Shown here piece by piece: positions 1-7,616 of a stretch of 64,000 nt of DNA. How positions within the stretch are numbered: the first letter of the stretch is position 1; each line of letters begins with the position of its first letter. The translations under genes were made by a program, and so were the position numbers. The notes beneath the pieces are model-generated. The model did not search any database. It saw only the letters and a list, made by a program, of their open reading frames with translations, and was not told the origin of the DNA. The stretch comes from Schaalia odontolytica (lineage in GTDB: Bacteria; Actinomycetota; Actinomycetes; Actinomycetales; Actinomycetaceae), in NCBI RefSeq assembly GCF_031191545.1, contig NZ_CP133472.1, forward strand, positions 1,922,001-1,986,000, read 5' to 3'.

Positions 1-1
1 G

Positions 2-2659
2 GTCAGTGCTGACGCCGCCGGGCAGGCTAACGCTGCCGCCTCGCTGAGCGCAGACACCGACGGCTTCATCATCAACGCCGACGGCGTGCTCGTGGGCTAC
101 ACCGGTGGTGCCAGCGAGGTACGCATCCCCGAGAGCGTGACCAAGATTGGCACCAGCGCTTTCGCCAACGCGCATCTGACGAAGATGTGGATTCCTGCGT
201 CCGTGCGCGAAATCGACGATTATGCCTTCGCTCACCAGCCCCTCGTAGAGATCACCTTCCAGGATGACGATGCCCACCCCTCGCAGTTGACGTACATCGG
301 AGAGCGCGCCTTCATTGACACGCCGCTGGAGCACATCACGCTGCCCCGCGCCCTCGAGATGGTCGGCACGGAGGCTTTTGCCGAGATGGAGAAGCTGCGT
401 TCTATCCACGTTGGCCCGAGCATGCAAGAGGGCGCTCTACTGTACGCCTTCGCGCGCTCTCCGCGCCTGGAGCGCATTGACGTCGACACGGCCAACCAGA
501 GCTACCAGAGCCTCGACGGCGTCCTGTACACAAAGGGCCTGACTCAACTGGCGACCTACCCGCCAGCGAAGAACGCCGGCGGTAACTATGCGCTCGCCGA
601 AGGGACCCAGACGATCGGCGTGGATGCATTCTCCTACGCTCAGATCACCTCCGTCACCCTGCCCTCGTCCCTGCGCCACGTGGAAAAGACCGCGTTCGCG
701 GGCGCGCAGATCACCTCCCTGACGCTTCCCGACGGCTTCGAATCCATGGATGACATGGCGTTCTGGTACATGCCCAAGCTCCAGCGTGTCGACCTGGGTG
801 GAACGACGAAGGTCGCGGACAGTGCTTTCCGTTACGATAGGGCGCTGACCGAGGTGAACTTCCGCCCGGACCTGAAACGCCTCACCGCGGTGTCCGACTA
901 CGCCTTCGAGGACGCGCCGCTTGCATCTGTCACGGTGCCCGACTCGGTGACGAGCATCGGCAAGAGCGCGTTCTTTGGCAACAGTTCCCTGACCCGCCTG
1001 CACTTGGGTGCGGGGCTGTCCTCGATCGGAGAATCGGCGTTCTTCGGGACAAAGTCTCTGTCTTCGCTGACTGTGTCTTCGGCCAACCCCGTGTTTTCCG
1101 TCGATCGTGGCGTCCTCTACCAGCGCTCCGACGCGGGCCAGATTCTCGTCCTGTCTCTGCCCACGAACGCGGCTACCGAGTTCACGGTGCCCGAAGGCAC
1201 CGTCGAGATCGCTGACTCCGCGTTCTCGAACAACACGTCCCTGCGTCGCGTTGTCCTTCCCGAGGGCTTGACCACCATTGGCTTTGGTGCCTTCGATGGC
1301 TGCGACAACCTGGCCGACATCGTCATTCCCGACTCCGTGCAGGTGGCCCGCGGCCTCGTCAACAACGGCCTGGACATGATCGAACTGGGCTCTCAGGTCA
1401 CGGAACTGTGGATGACTCCGCGTAACACCCCGACCCCGCGTCACGTCATCGTGCGAGGCGGATCCGATGGCGAATTCTACTACGAGGGTAAGGCCACCAA
1501 CGGACGTCCCGACAGCGCCTTCTTCGGCGAGGGGATGACTCGCTTCACCTTCTGGTTTGACACGCCCCGCGTTCTGGTCCTGCCTTCGACCGTGAAGGAG
1601 CTCAAGCTCGCCGAGGATATGGCGGCCGACCTGAAGGCCGACACCGCCGTCTACGTCGCAGCTCCCAGGGGCTCTCAGGCGTGGCAGATCGCTGAGGCTG
1701 CCATGAAGCAAGCTGGGTACAACACGGCCAACCTCTTCGAGTACGCCGAGCCGGCCCTGAGTGTATCGGGCACCGGCATCGACGAGGCCGGGGCCGGGTA
1801 CACGCTCACCTCAGCGGTTGGCGTCCCGACGACGGTGTCTGTCTCCGCTCAGGCCGGTGTCCTGGGCACACGCCAGATGCGTCTCGTCCAGATCGAGTCC
1901 GACGGGCGTGAAACCGTCCTGCAGGACTGGGCCGCGATGTCAGAAAGCTCGGACACCGCCACCTCGACGGGCTCCTTCTCTTGGACCCCGGCCAGCGACG
2001 GCATCGTCGCGCGTATCGACGTGCGTGACGAATCGAAACTCGTGAGCTCGACGACCGTGACCTTCAAGGCCTCCTCGGCCTCGGCGCCCAAGCATGGAAA
2101 GTGGGTGCGCAGCGGTCGCAGCTGGCAGTACCACTACGCGGACGGTACACGCGCCACGAGCACCTCGCTCGTGATCGACGGACAGACCTACCGCTTTACT
2201 GCCAAAGGAAACATGCGCACCGGCTGGTTCTTCGAGGGGGGCGCGTGGTATTACCACGGCTTCTCGGGCGAGCAGGCCTCCGGCTGGGTTCTCGACGGCT
2301 CCTCCTGGTACTACCTGAGCCCGGCCACGGGGAAGATGCAAACCGGTTGGCTCAAGGATGGTTCGTCCTGGTACTACCTGGATCCGAACACGGGTGCCAT
2401 GGCCACGGGTTGGCTTAAGGATGCTTCGTCCTGGTACTACCTGAGCCCGGCCACGGGGAAGATGCAGACCGGATGGGTCAAGGATGGTTCGTCCTGGTAC
2501 TACCTGGATCCGAACACGGGTGCCATGGCCACGGGTTGGCTTAAGGATGCTTCGTCCTGGTACTACCTGAAGAACGGAAGCGGCGTGATGGCCACGGGCC
2601 GACTGCGGATCTTCTCGAGTTGGTACACCTTCTCGCAGATGGGCGAGCTGATCGGCTAG
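2..2659 (+). CDS. BspA-type leucine-rich-repeat surface protein with C-terminal cell-wall-binding repeats (5' end missing)
   Basis: The reading frame is open from the first bases of the window, so the true start and signal peptide lie upstream. The GTG at 86 is only an internal codon. Residues to about 560 are LRR_5/BspA-like repeats of the pattern IP.SVT.IG..AF....L, which typically form a surface-exposed adhesin-like solenoid. A short beta-rich linker follows. From about nt 2090 come GW...SWYY repeats of roughly 21 residues (for example GWLKDGSSWYYL) related to choline/cell-wall-binding modules. Family knowledge suggests an exported protein held non-covalently at the wall. The following protease carries the same module. 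An intrinsic terminator follows the stop codon. Ligand and binding partner are unknown. Confidence 0.88.
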   Translation, partial: VSADAAGQANAAASLSADTDGFIINADGVLVGYTGGASEVRIPESVTKIGTSAFANAHLTKMWIPASVREIDDYAFAHQPLVEITFQDDDAHPSQLTYIGERAFIDTPLEHITLPRALEMVGTEAFAEMEKLRSIHVGPSMQEGALLYAFARSPRLERIDVDTANQSYQSLDGVLYTKGLTQLATYPPAKNAGGNYALAEGTQTIGVDAFSYAQITSVTLPSSLRHVEKTAFAGAQITSLTLPDGFESMDDMAFWYMPKLQRVDLGGTTKVADSAFRYDRALTEVNFRPDLKRLTAVSDYAFEDAPLASVTVPDSVTSIGKSAFFGNSSLTRLHLGAGLSSIGESAFFGTKSLSSLTVSSANPVFSVDRGVLYQRSDAGQILVLSLPTNAATEFTVPEGTVEIADSAFSNNTSLRRVVLPEGLTTIGFGAFDGCDNLADIVIPDSVQVARGLVNNGLDMIELGSQVTELWMTPRNTPTPRHVIVRGGSDGEFYYEGKATNGRPDSAFFGEGMTRFTFWFDTPRVLVLPSTVKELKLAEDMAADLKADTAVYVAAPRGSQAWQIAEAAMKQAGYNTANLFEYAEPALSVSGTGIDEAGAGYTLTSAVGVPTTVSVSAQAGVLGTRQMRLVQIESDGRETVLQDWAAMSESSDTATSTGSFSWTPASDGIVARIDVRDESKLVSSTTVTFKASSASAPKHGKWVRSGRSWQYHYADGTRATSTSLVIDGQTYRFTAKGNMRTGWFFEGGAWYYHGFSGEQASGWVLDGSSWYYLSPATGKMQTGWLKDGSSWYYLDPNTGAMATGWLKDASSWYYLSPATGKMQTGWVKDGSSWYYLDPNTGAMATGWLKDASSWYYLKNGSGVMATGRLRIFSSWYTFSQMGELIG
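2315..2570 (+). repeat. 126-bp tandem duplication inside the wall-binding repeats
   Basis: Bases 2352-2444 recur exactly at 2478-2570, an offset of 126 bp that equals two 21-residue repeat units. The sequence just upstream (from about 2315) matches the sequence from about 2441 with few changes. The duplication keeps the reading frame, and its near identity at DNA level indicates recent expansion or gene conversion. Confidence 0.9.
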
Positions 2660-2694
2660 AACCCGCATTCAGACGGTGAATCCTATGTCACCGC

Positions 2695-2727
2695 GCCGGC
2701 ACCTTCGGCTTCCCCGGAGGTGTCGGC
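2695..2727 (+). terminator. intrinsic terminator after the LRR gene
   Basis: GCCGGCACCT (2695-2704) pairs with AGGTGTCGGC (2718-2727) with one G.U pair and a 13-nt loop. There is no T-tract, which is common in high-G+C actinobacteria. It separates the LRR gene from the structured RNA element that starts at about 2731. Confidence 0.6.
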
Positions 2728-2730
2728 TCC

Positions 2731-2937
2731 AAAATCCCAGGTGTTTCTCAGGTTGTTTTGTCTTCGTCACAAGGTTGGTCTCCTACATTAGGAGTCGTCA
2801 CAAAGGAATACGGCACGGGCCACACGGGCTCGGGACATGCCGGCGAAACTTTTTCAAGGAGCTTTCTGGGAGAACTTGCACTGTGTTGATGGGATATGCC
2901 GAGGGGTCGACCGTAAGGTCGACCCCTCGGCATATCC
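2731..2937 (+). ncRNA. structured RNA element, copy 1
   Basis: This 207-nt stretch aligns without gaps to 7306-7512 at roughly 79% identity by hand count. It ends in a perfect 21-bp hairpin (arms 2892-2912 and 2917-2937, loop GTAA). Three base pairs of that stem are changed on both arms in copy 2, keeping pairing (U-A to C-G twice, C-G to U-A once). Two more helices are conserved: CTCCTA/TAGGAG at 2780-2794, perfect here but with one mismatch in copy 2, and CGGCA..TGCCG closing CGGGCC/GGCTCG at 2811-2842. It lies downstream of a terminator, so it may be its own transcript. A TACATT hexamer at 2784-2789 could be a -10 box. It matches no RNA family I know. Confidence 0.65.
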
Positions 2938-3225
2938 GGAGAGCTCGCACAAAATATCAAGGTATGGACAGATCGAGCCGGGAGAGTGGTTCTTGCGTGC
3001 TTCGTGTCGGCGACCCACTCGCGACTCACGCTCCGATCGTGGGGTAACACAATCGCACGATTGCGCCTCTTTGCGTCTGCTGCGCAGGCGGAAAGCGGCG
3101 CACCGCTAGGTACCGTTGGCAACAAACGCATACTGCACAAGTGAAGCAACTTCTGGATAATGGGGCGGTGCCTCCTCCAGGCGCGACCATGATCGTCACC
3201 TAGTCGACACGTAAGCGAGCGATAC
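2938..3225 (+). promoter_or_regulatory. leader/promoter region of the subtilase gene
   Basis: No gene is seen here. A GATAAT hexamer at 3156-3161 could be the -10 box for the protease gene, giving a leader of about 60 nt. CAATCG-CA-CGATTG at 3050-3063 is a perfect short inverted repeat that could be an operator. Both are weak predictions. Together with the terminator and RNA element this accounts for the 566-base gap 2660-3225. Confidence 0.35.
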
Positions 3226-6200
3226 ATGTCCCAACGACCAATCCCGGTACTGGCGCTCGTCGCGACCGGAGCCCTCACCCTTAGCGGCGTGAACTCTCCG
3301 ACCTTCGCGGCGACCACTGCGCCGGGCGATGTGCTCCCCGCAGCCCCGGCCTCGTCACCCAAGGACCAGCCAGGCACACAGGTTGAGGACGTTCTCCTCT
3401 CCGTCCGCCAGGCCGACGCCGGTGGGCTGACCCTGCCCGATGCCTCGAACACGCGGGAATCGGTCGACGACACCCCGACGACGATCATCGTCCAGCTTGA
3501 GGAGGGCGACGCGGGCGTTCCCTGGCACCGCCGCGTCTTCGGTCTGTCCTCGAGCACAAAGCACGACGAGGTGAAGGCGCGCATCTCCTCCGCCGTCGCT
3601 GACATCGTTCCCGGCGCTCAGACCACCACAGTGCGCGACTACTCTCACGCCTTTGACGGCTTCGCCATCGAAGCGCCCGGCTCCGCGCTTGCAGCTATCC
3701 AGGCGACCGACGGAGTGAAGGCTGCCTTCATTGAACGCGTGCGCGCCACCATGGACACCAGCGCCGACGGGGCGGGCAACCCCACCCTCAAGAACGCCTC
3801 ATCCCTGGCGATGACTCGCGCCAACGAGGCGACCCAGAAGGGGGATCGCCAGGTCATCGAGGTCATCGACTCTGGCCTACAGCTCGATCACGACGCCTTC
3901 TCTGGCTCCATGGATGGCGTCGACGTGCGGATGACAGCGGCCGACGTGGCTGCCTTCACCTCCACGCTCGCCCACGGCAAGACCGGCACCTACGTCAACA
4001 GTAAGATTCCCTTCGCCTACGACTATGCCGACAATGACGCCGACGTCGTGCCCCACTCCGCGAAGGACCTGTCCCACGGCACTCATGTGACCGCGATCGC
4101 GGCGGCCAATGGGGACGTTCTACAGGGGACAGCACCCCATGCTCAGATCGTCGTCGCCAAGGTGACATCCGATGCGAATGGTTCCCTGACTGATAGCGCC
4201 ATCTTGGCTGCCCTCGACGACGCACTCGTCATCAAGCCGGATGTCATCAACCTTTCCCTCGGTGACGACGCCGGTATGAGCAGCGAAGCCGGAACAATCT
4301 TCGCCGACGTGTACAAAGCCCTGGCAGACGCGGGGATCACCGTCAACGCTGCCGCGGGTAACGCCTTCTCCAATGCATACGGCAACAACAGCGGACAGAA
4401 CAAGCCCTTCGCGACAGACCCCGACACGGGTACGCTCGGTGAACCCGCCTCCTATAAGTCAACCCTGGCGGTAGCCTCGATCGACAACCAGGAAGCTCTG
4501 CCCTACGTGGAGCTGGGTGACCGAAAGATCGCCTACCGCAACGCCCTCGACGATCGGGGTGAGAACGTGCCCGGCCTGCGCGACATCGTCGACAAGAACT
4601 ACCGTGTTGTCTTCGCAGGAGCGGGAGGCAGCGACGAGCTCGAGCATCTCACGGGAAGCGATCTATCTGACGTGATCGTTCTCGAGAACAAGGGCGGGAC
4701 TGATACTCGCAGCGGGCAGACAATGACCGACGAGCTCAAGGCCTCTCATCTGGCAGCCCTCAGCCACGCACCCGCGGCCCTCATGATCGCGGACACCGAC
4801 GAGGCTGAGACCCCCTACCAGGCGCTCGTGGGCTCGACCCGCACGATCCCGACGGTGACCATCTCCAAGATGGACGCCAAGGCAATCATTGAGGCCATCG
4901 CGGACGCTGATGGCGCAGACGTCTTCGTGCGAGTCACCCACTCGGGCGTCGTACTGGCCTCGAACAACCCAACGGCGTCAGAGTTCTCCTCGTGGGGTGT
5001 CGCCCCCGACCTGACTCTCAAGCCCGAGATCGCGGCACCCGGTGGTGACATCCTCTCGGCTGTCCTTGGGAACGACTACCAGCGGCTCTCCGGCACATCG
5101 ATGGCGTCCCCGCAGGTCGCTGGCATCAGTGCTCTCGTGCGCCAGCGCATCGCGACTGATCCTCTGTTTGCGGGCAAGTCCGACGCGGACAAGAGCGCGC
5201 TCGTCACGAACTTCCTCATGGGAACCGCCCGCCCGCTCATCGACGTCGAGCTGGGCGACGGAAGCTACTATTCACCGCGCAAGGTGGGGGCTGGTGCCGT
5301 CGATGCGCTCGCCGCGACCACCGCGAGCGTCTACCCGACGGTCATCGGAGCGGCCGACCCCTCGCGCCCCAAAGCTGACCTGGGTGACGGCACGACGGGC
5401 TGGACCTTCCAGGTACAGCTCTCGAACCTCTCCGACACCGCCCACACGTACACGCTCGGCGGTCAGGCACTGTCGGAACTTGCGCAGGAGGGAATCCTCC
5501 TCGAACACTCCCGGAACTGGGTGGGAGAGGGAATTTCCCTGGCCTTCTCGGGTGAGGCAGTGGTCGAGGCTGGCGACGCTCAGCAGATCTCCGTTCCCGC
5601 TCGGTCGAGCGCGACCGTGACCGTCACCGTCACGCCCGAGGCCGACTTCATCACCGCCGCCGAGGAAAACACCCCGAAGGGAACATTCATCGACGGTGCC
5701 GTAACCTTCGCCAGCGTCGACGAAACGCCGAGCCTGACGGTGCCGTACCTGGGCTTCTACGGATCGTGGGGGATCCCCAACGTATTCGACGGAAAGTGGT
5801 CAGATAACGAGACGACACCCGTGCACGTCTACCGATCCGCACTGGTCAACGCCCATTCCTCAATCCCCTTGGGTTCTCTGAATCCGCTGTCGGACAAGCA
5901 GTACGTGAACCTGGTCGGCAAGATCAACCCCGACCGCTTCATCGCGTCGCGTGCCGGGCTTGCCAATGCCCCCGACGAGATCGTTCCTCTCACGGGCATG
6001 CTGCGTTCCGTCCCATCGGTGAGGCTGACCTATCGCAACTCCGCAGGTCAAACCGTAAACTCCTACACGATCAACCGCGTGCGCAAGTCTCTGTACGACC
6101 TGGCGACCGGCTGGACGAAGCCCGGTGAGTTCTCCGGTGAGGAACCCGTCTTCGACGGGTACGACGAGTCGGGTCAGGCGCTGCCTGACGGACGCTACAC

Positions 6201-7206
6201 GCTGACGCTCGAGGCGGCAACGGACGGCCCCTCCTCACAGACCCACCAGATGAGCTACGAGTTCACGTTGGATACGAAGGCCCCCGTCATCTCCAACGTG
6301 ACGGTCCATGGTGAGGGCGAGGAACGCACGATCTCCTTCGATGTCGCCGACGACTCGCCCTTGACGGGCATCGACTTCCACGAGTCCGCCGGCGGGGCGT
6401 GGTACTTCCGCAAGCTCATCGAAGACGACGGTGAGATCCAAGCTGACGGTACGCACCGCTACCACTGTGAGGTCTCCGTCGCCGAGCTGAACCGAGCCTG
6501 GCAGGAGATGGGCCGCACGGGCGAAGCCCCGGCCACCTCCTACCTGTTCGCCTGGGACTGGGGCCTCAACCCCGCCCAGCAGGAAGTGCGCCTCCACAGT
6601 GACCCGAGCCCGGCACCCGGGCCGGCCCCCGCCCCGCAAGCCGGTGAGTGGAAGTGGAACGGTGTGGGTTGGTGGTACCGCTACAACGACGGCACCTACC
6701 CGAGCAACGGCGTGGCCGTCATCGACGAAGGCACATACCGATTCGACGAGCGCGGCTACATGCGCACCGGCTGGGTGTGGGAGAGCGACTCGTGGTACTA
6801 CCACGTCTCCTCCGGTAAACAAGCCAGCGGCTGGGTGCTCGACGGCATGACCTGGTACTACCTGGATCCCACCACTGGCGTCATGGCGACCGGCTGGGTT
6901 AAGGACGGTCCCTCCTGGTATTACCTGATGCCCGGTCGTGGTGCGATGGCAACCGGCTGGCTACACGATGGTGGTTCCTGGTACTACCTCAGCACCGCTT
7001 CCGGTGCCATGGTCACCGGCTGGCTCAAGGATGGGGGACGCTGGTACTACCTGTCCCCCGGCAACGGAGCGATGGCAACCGGCTGGCTCAAGGACGGGGA
7101 TCACTGGTACTACCTGACGCCCGGCAACGGAGCGATGGCAACCGGCTGGCAATGGATCGGCTGGCAGTGGTACCGCTTCGCCGATAACGGCCAGTGGATC
7201 GGCTGA
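3226..7206 (+). CDS. cell-surface subtilisin-like (S8) serine protease with PA-type insertion and wall-binding repeats
   Basis: This 1326-residue protein begins with a secretion signal (about 1-29, ending TFAA). A propeptide-like region follows (about 85-175). The S8 catalytic domain shows Asp215 (IEVIDSGL), His284 (SHGTHVTA) and Ser625 (LSGTSMASP). About 430-580, between His and Ser, reads as a protease-associated insertion, as in lactocepin/C5a-peptidase relatives. Fn3-like beta domains follow to about 1120. After a proline-rich linker, residues 1140-1326 are GW..SWYYL wall-binding repeats like those of the upstream LRR protein. All catalytic residues are present, so it should be active. 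No other in-frame start precedes ATG 3226 after the stop at 3190. Likely role is degradation of host or environmental proteins at the cell wall. Confidence 0.93.
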   Translation: MSQRPIPVLALVATGALTLSGVNSPTFAATTAPGDVLPAAPASSPKDQPGTQVEDVLLSVRQADAGGLTLPDASNTRESVDDTPTTIIVQLEEGDAGVPWHRRVFGLSSSTKHDEVKARISSAVADIVPGAQTTTVRDYSHAFDGFAIEAPGSALAAIQATDGVKAAFIERVRATMDTSADGAGNPTLKNASSLAMTRANEATQKGDRQVIEVIDSGLQLDHDAFSGSMDGVDVRMTAADVAAFTSTLAHGKTGTYVNSKIPFAYDYADNDADVVPHSAKDLSHGTHVTAIAAANGDVLQGTAPHAQIVVAKVTSDANGSLTDSAILAALDDALVIKPDVINLSLGDDAGMSSEAGTIFADVYKALADAGITVNAAAGNAFSNAYGNNSGQNKPFATDPDTGTLGEPASYKSTLAVASIDNQEALPYVELGDRKIAYRNALDDRGENVPGLRDIVDKNYRVVFAGAGGSDELEHLTGSDLSDVIVLENKGGTDTRSGQTMTDELKASHLAALSHAPAALMIADTDEAETPYQALVGSTRTIPTVTISKMDAKAIIEAIADADGADVFVRVTHSGVVLASNNPTASEFSSWGVAPDLTLKPEIAAPGGDILSAVLGNDYQRLSGTSMASPQVAGISALVRQRIATDPLFAGKSDADKSALVTNFLMGTARPLIDVELGDGSYYSPRKVGAGAVDALAATTASVYPTVIGAADPSRPKADLGDGTTGWTFQVQLSNLSDTAHTYTLGGQALSELAQEGILLEHSRNWVGEGISLAFSGEAVVEAGDAQQISVPARSSATVTVTVTPEADFITAAEENTPKGTFIDGAVTFASVDETPSLTVPYLGFYGSWGIPNVFDGKWSDNETTPVHVYRSALVNAHSSIPLGSLNPLSDKQYVNLVGKINPDRFIASRAGLANAPDEIVPLTGMLRSVPSVRLTYRNSAGQTVNSYTINRVRKSLYDLATGWTKPGEFSGEEPVFDGYDESGQALPDGRYTLTLEAATDGPSSQTHQMSYEFTLDTKAPVISNVTVHGEGEERTISFDVADDSPLTGIDFHESAGGAWYFRKLIEDDGEIQADGTHRYHCEVSVAELNRAWQEMGRTGEAPATSYLFAWDWGLNPAQQEVRLHSDPSPAPGPAPAPQAGEWKWNGVGWWYRYNDGTYPSNGVAVIDEGTYRFDERGYMRTGWVWESDSWYYHVSSGKQASGWVLDGMTWYYLDPTTGVMATGWVKDGPSWYYLMPGRGAMATGWLHDGGSWYYLSTASGAMVTGWLKDGGRWYYLSPGNGAMATGWLKDGDHWYYLTPGNGAMATGWQWIGWQWYRFADNGQWIG

Positions 7207-7239
7207 CATTGCAGGGGAGGCGCTGAGCCTACCCGGTCG

Positions 7240-7272
7240 TGCGCGCCCCCGGAGCAATTCCGGGGGCGCGCA
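7240..7272 (+). terminator. intrinsic terminator after the subtilase gene
   Basis: A perfect 14-bp stem (TGCGCGCCCCCGGA at 7240-7253 with its complement at 7259-7272) has a 5-nt loop. It lies 33 nt after the protease stop and before RNA copy 2, so copy 2 is probably not just the protease 3' UTR. With RNA copy 2 and the permease terminator it accounts for the gap 7207-7616. Confidence 0.85.
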
Positions 7273-7305
7273 CTGGTCTGTGACCCATTAGCTGCCTGCG
7301 GGGTT

Positions 7306-7512
7306 ACAATTCCAGGACTTTCTCAGTTCCCATTGCTGGCGTCGCAAGGTTGGGCTCCTACAGTAGGTGTCATCACAAGGGAACACGGCACGGGCCACTC
7401 GGGCCCGAGCAATGCCGACGAGACACCATTGAGGAGCTTTCTGGGTTAACTTGCACTGTGTTGATGGGATACGTCGAGGGGCCGACCATTAGGTCGGCCC
7501 CTCGACGTATCT
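7306..7512 (+). ncRNA. structured RNA element, copy 2
   Basis: This is the gap-free paralogue of 2731-2937. The terminal hairpin has 20-bp perfect arms (7468-7487 and 7492-7511, loop ATTA). Relative to copy 1 three pairs are exchanged on both sides, and one G-C pair at the base becomes G.U. The block reading GAGGAGCTTTCTGGG and then AACTTGCACTGTGTTGATGG is nearly identical in both copies. There is no rightward gene downstream, only the leftward permease, so a cis riboswitch for a following gene is unlikely. A stand-alone small RNA ending in the hairpin fits better. TACAGT at 7359-7364 could be its -10 box. Confidence 0.65.
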
Positions 7513-7560
7513 GCATCCCTGCTGGCATCTCCACCTGGAATGCGGTACGTGGCCGGAAAA

Positions 7561-7597
7561 CCGGGGCGCGTCGGGCACACTGCCCGACGTGCCCCGG
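7561..7597 (-). terminator. terminator of the permease gene
   Basis: A 17-bp stem (7561-7577 with 7581-7597, one G.U pair) is followed on the minus strand by TTTT. It ends leftward transcription 20 nt after the permease stop codon. The right side overlaps the CCCCGGCCTCG core (7592-7602) found at many gene ends here. Confidence 0.85.
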
Positions 7598-7616
7598 CCT
7601 CGTTGATCGAGAACGC

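Noticed and set aside
86-88. GTG at 86 as the start of the LRR protein
   Set aside because: The frame stays open to the window edge and the preceding residues already resemble a mature secreted N-terminus, so the true start is upstream.
2795-2890. Known riboswitch (c-di-GMP, cobalamin or c-di-AMP) in the repeated RNA element
   Set aside because: The GCCAC and GGCACGGG stretches superficially resemble parts of cobalamin riboswitches, but the B12 box is missing and copy 2 has no downstream gene on its strand.
2776-2940. Similar peptides readable from both RNA copies (for example KELSG.TCTVLMGY)
   Set aside because: The likeness follows from gap-free nucleotide similarity. Single-base differences fall about 9 at second, 5 at first and 4 at third codon positions, the opposite of a conserved coding sequence.
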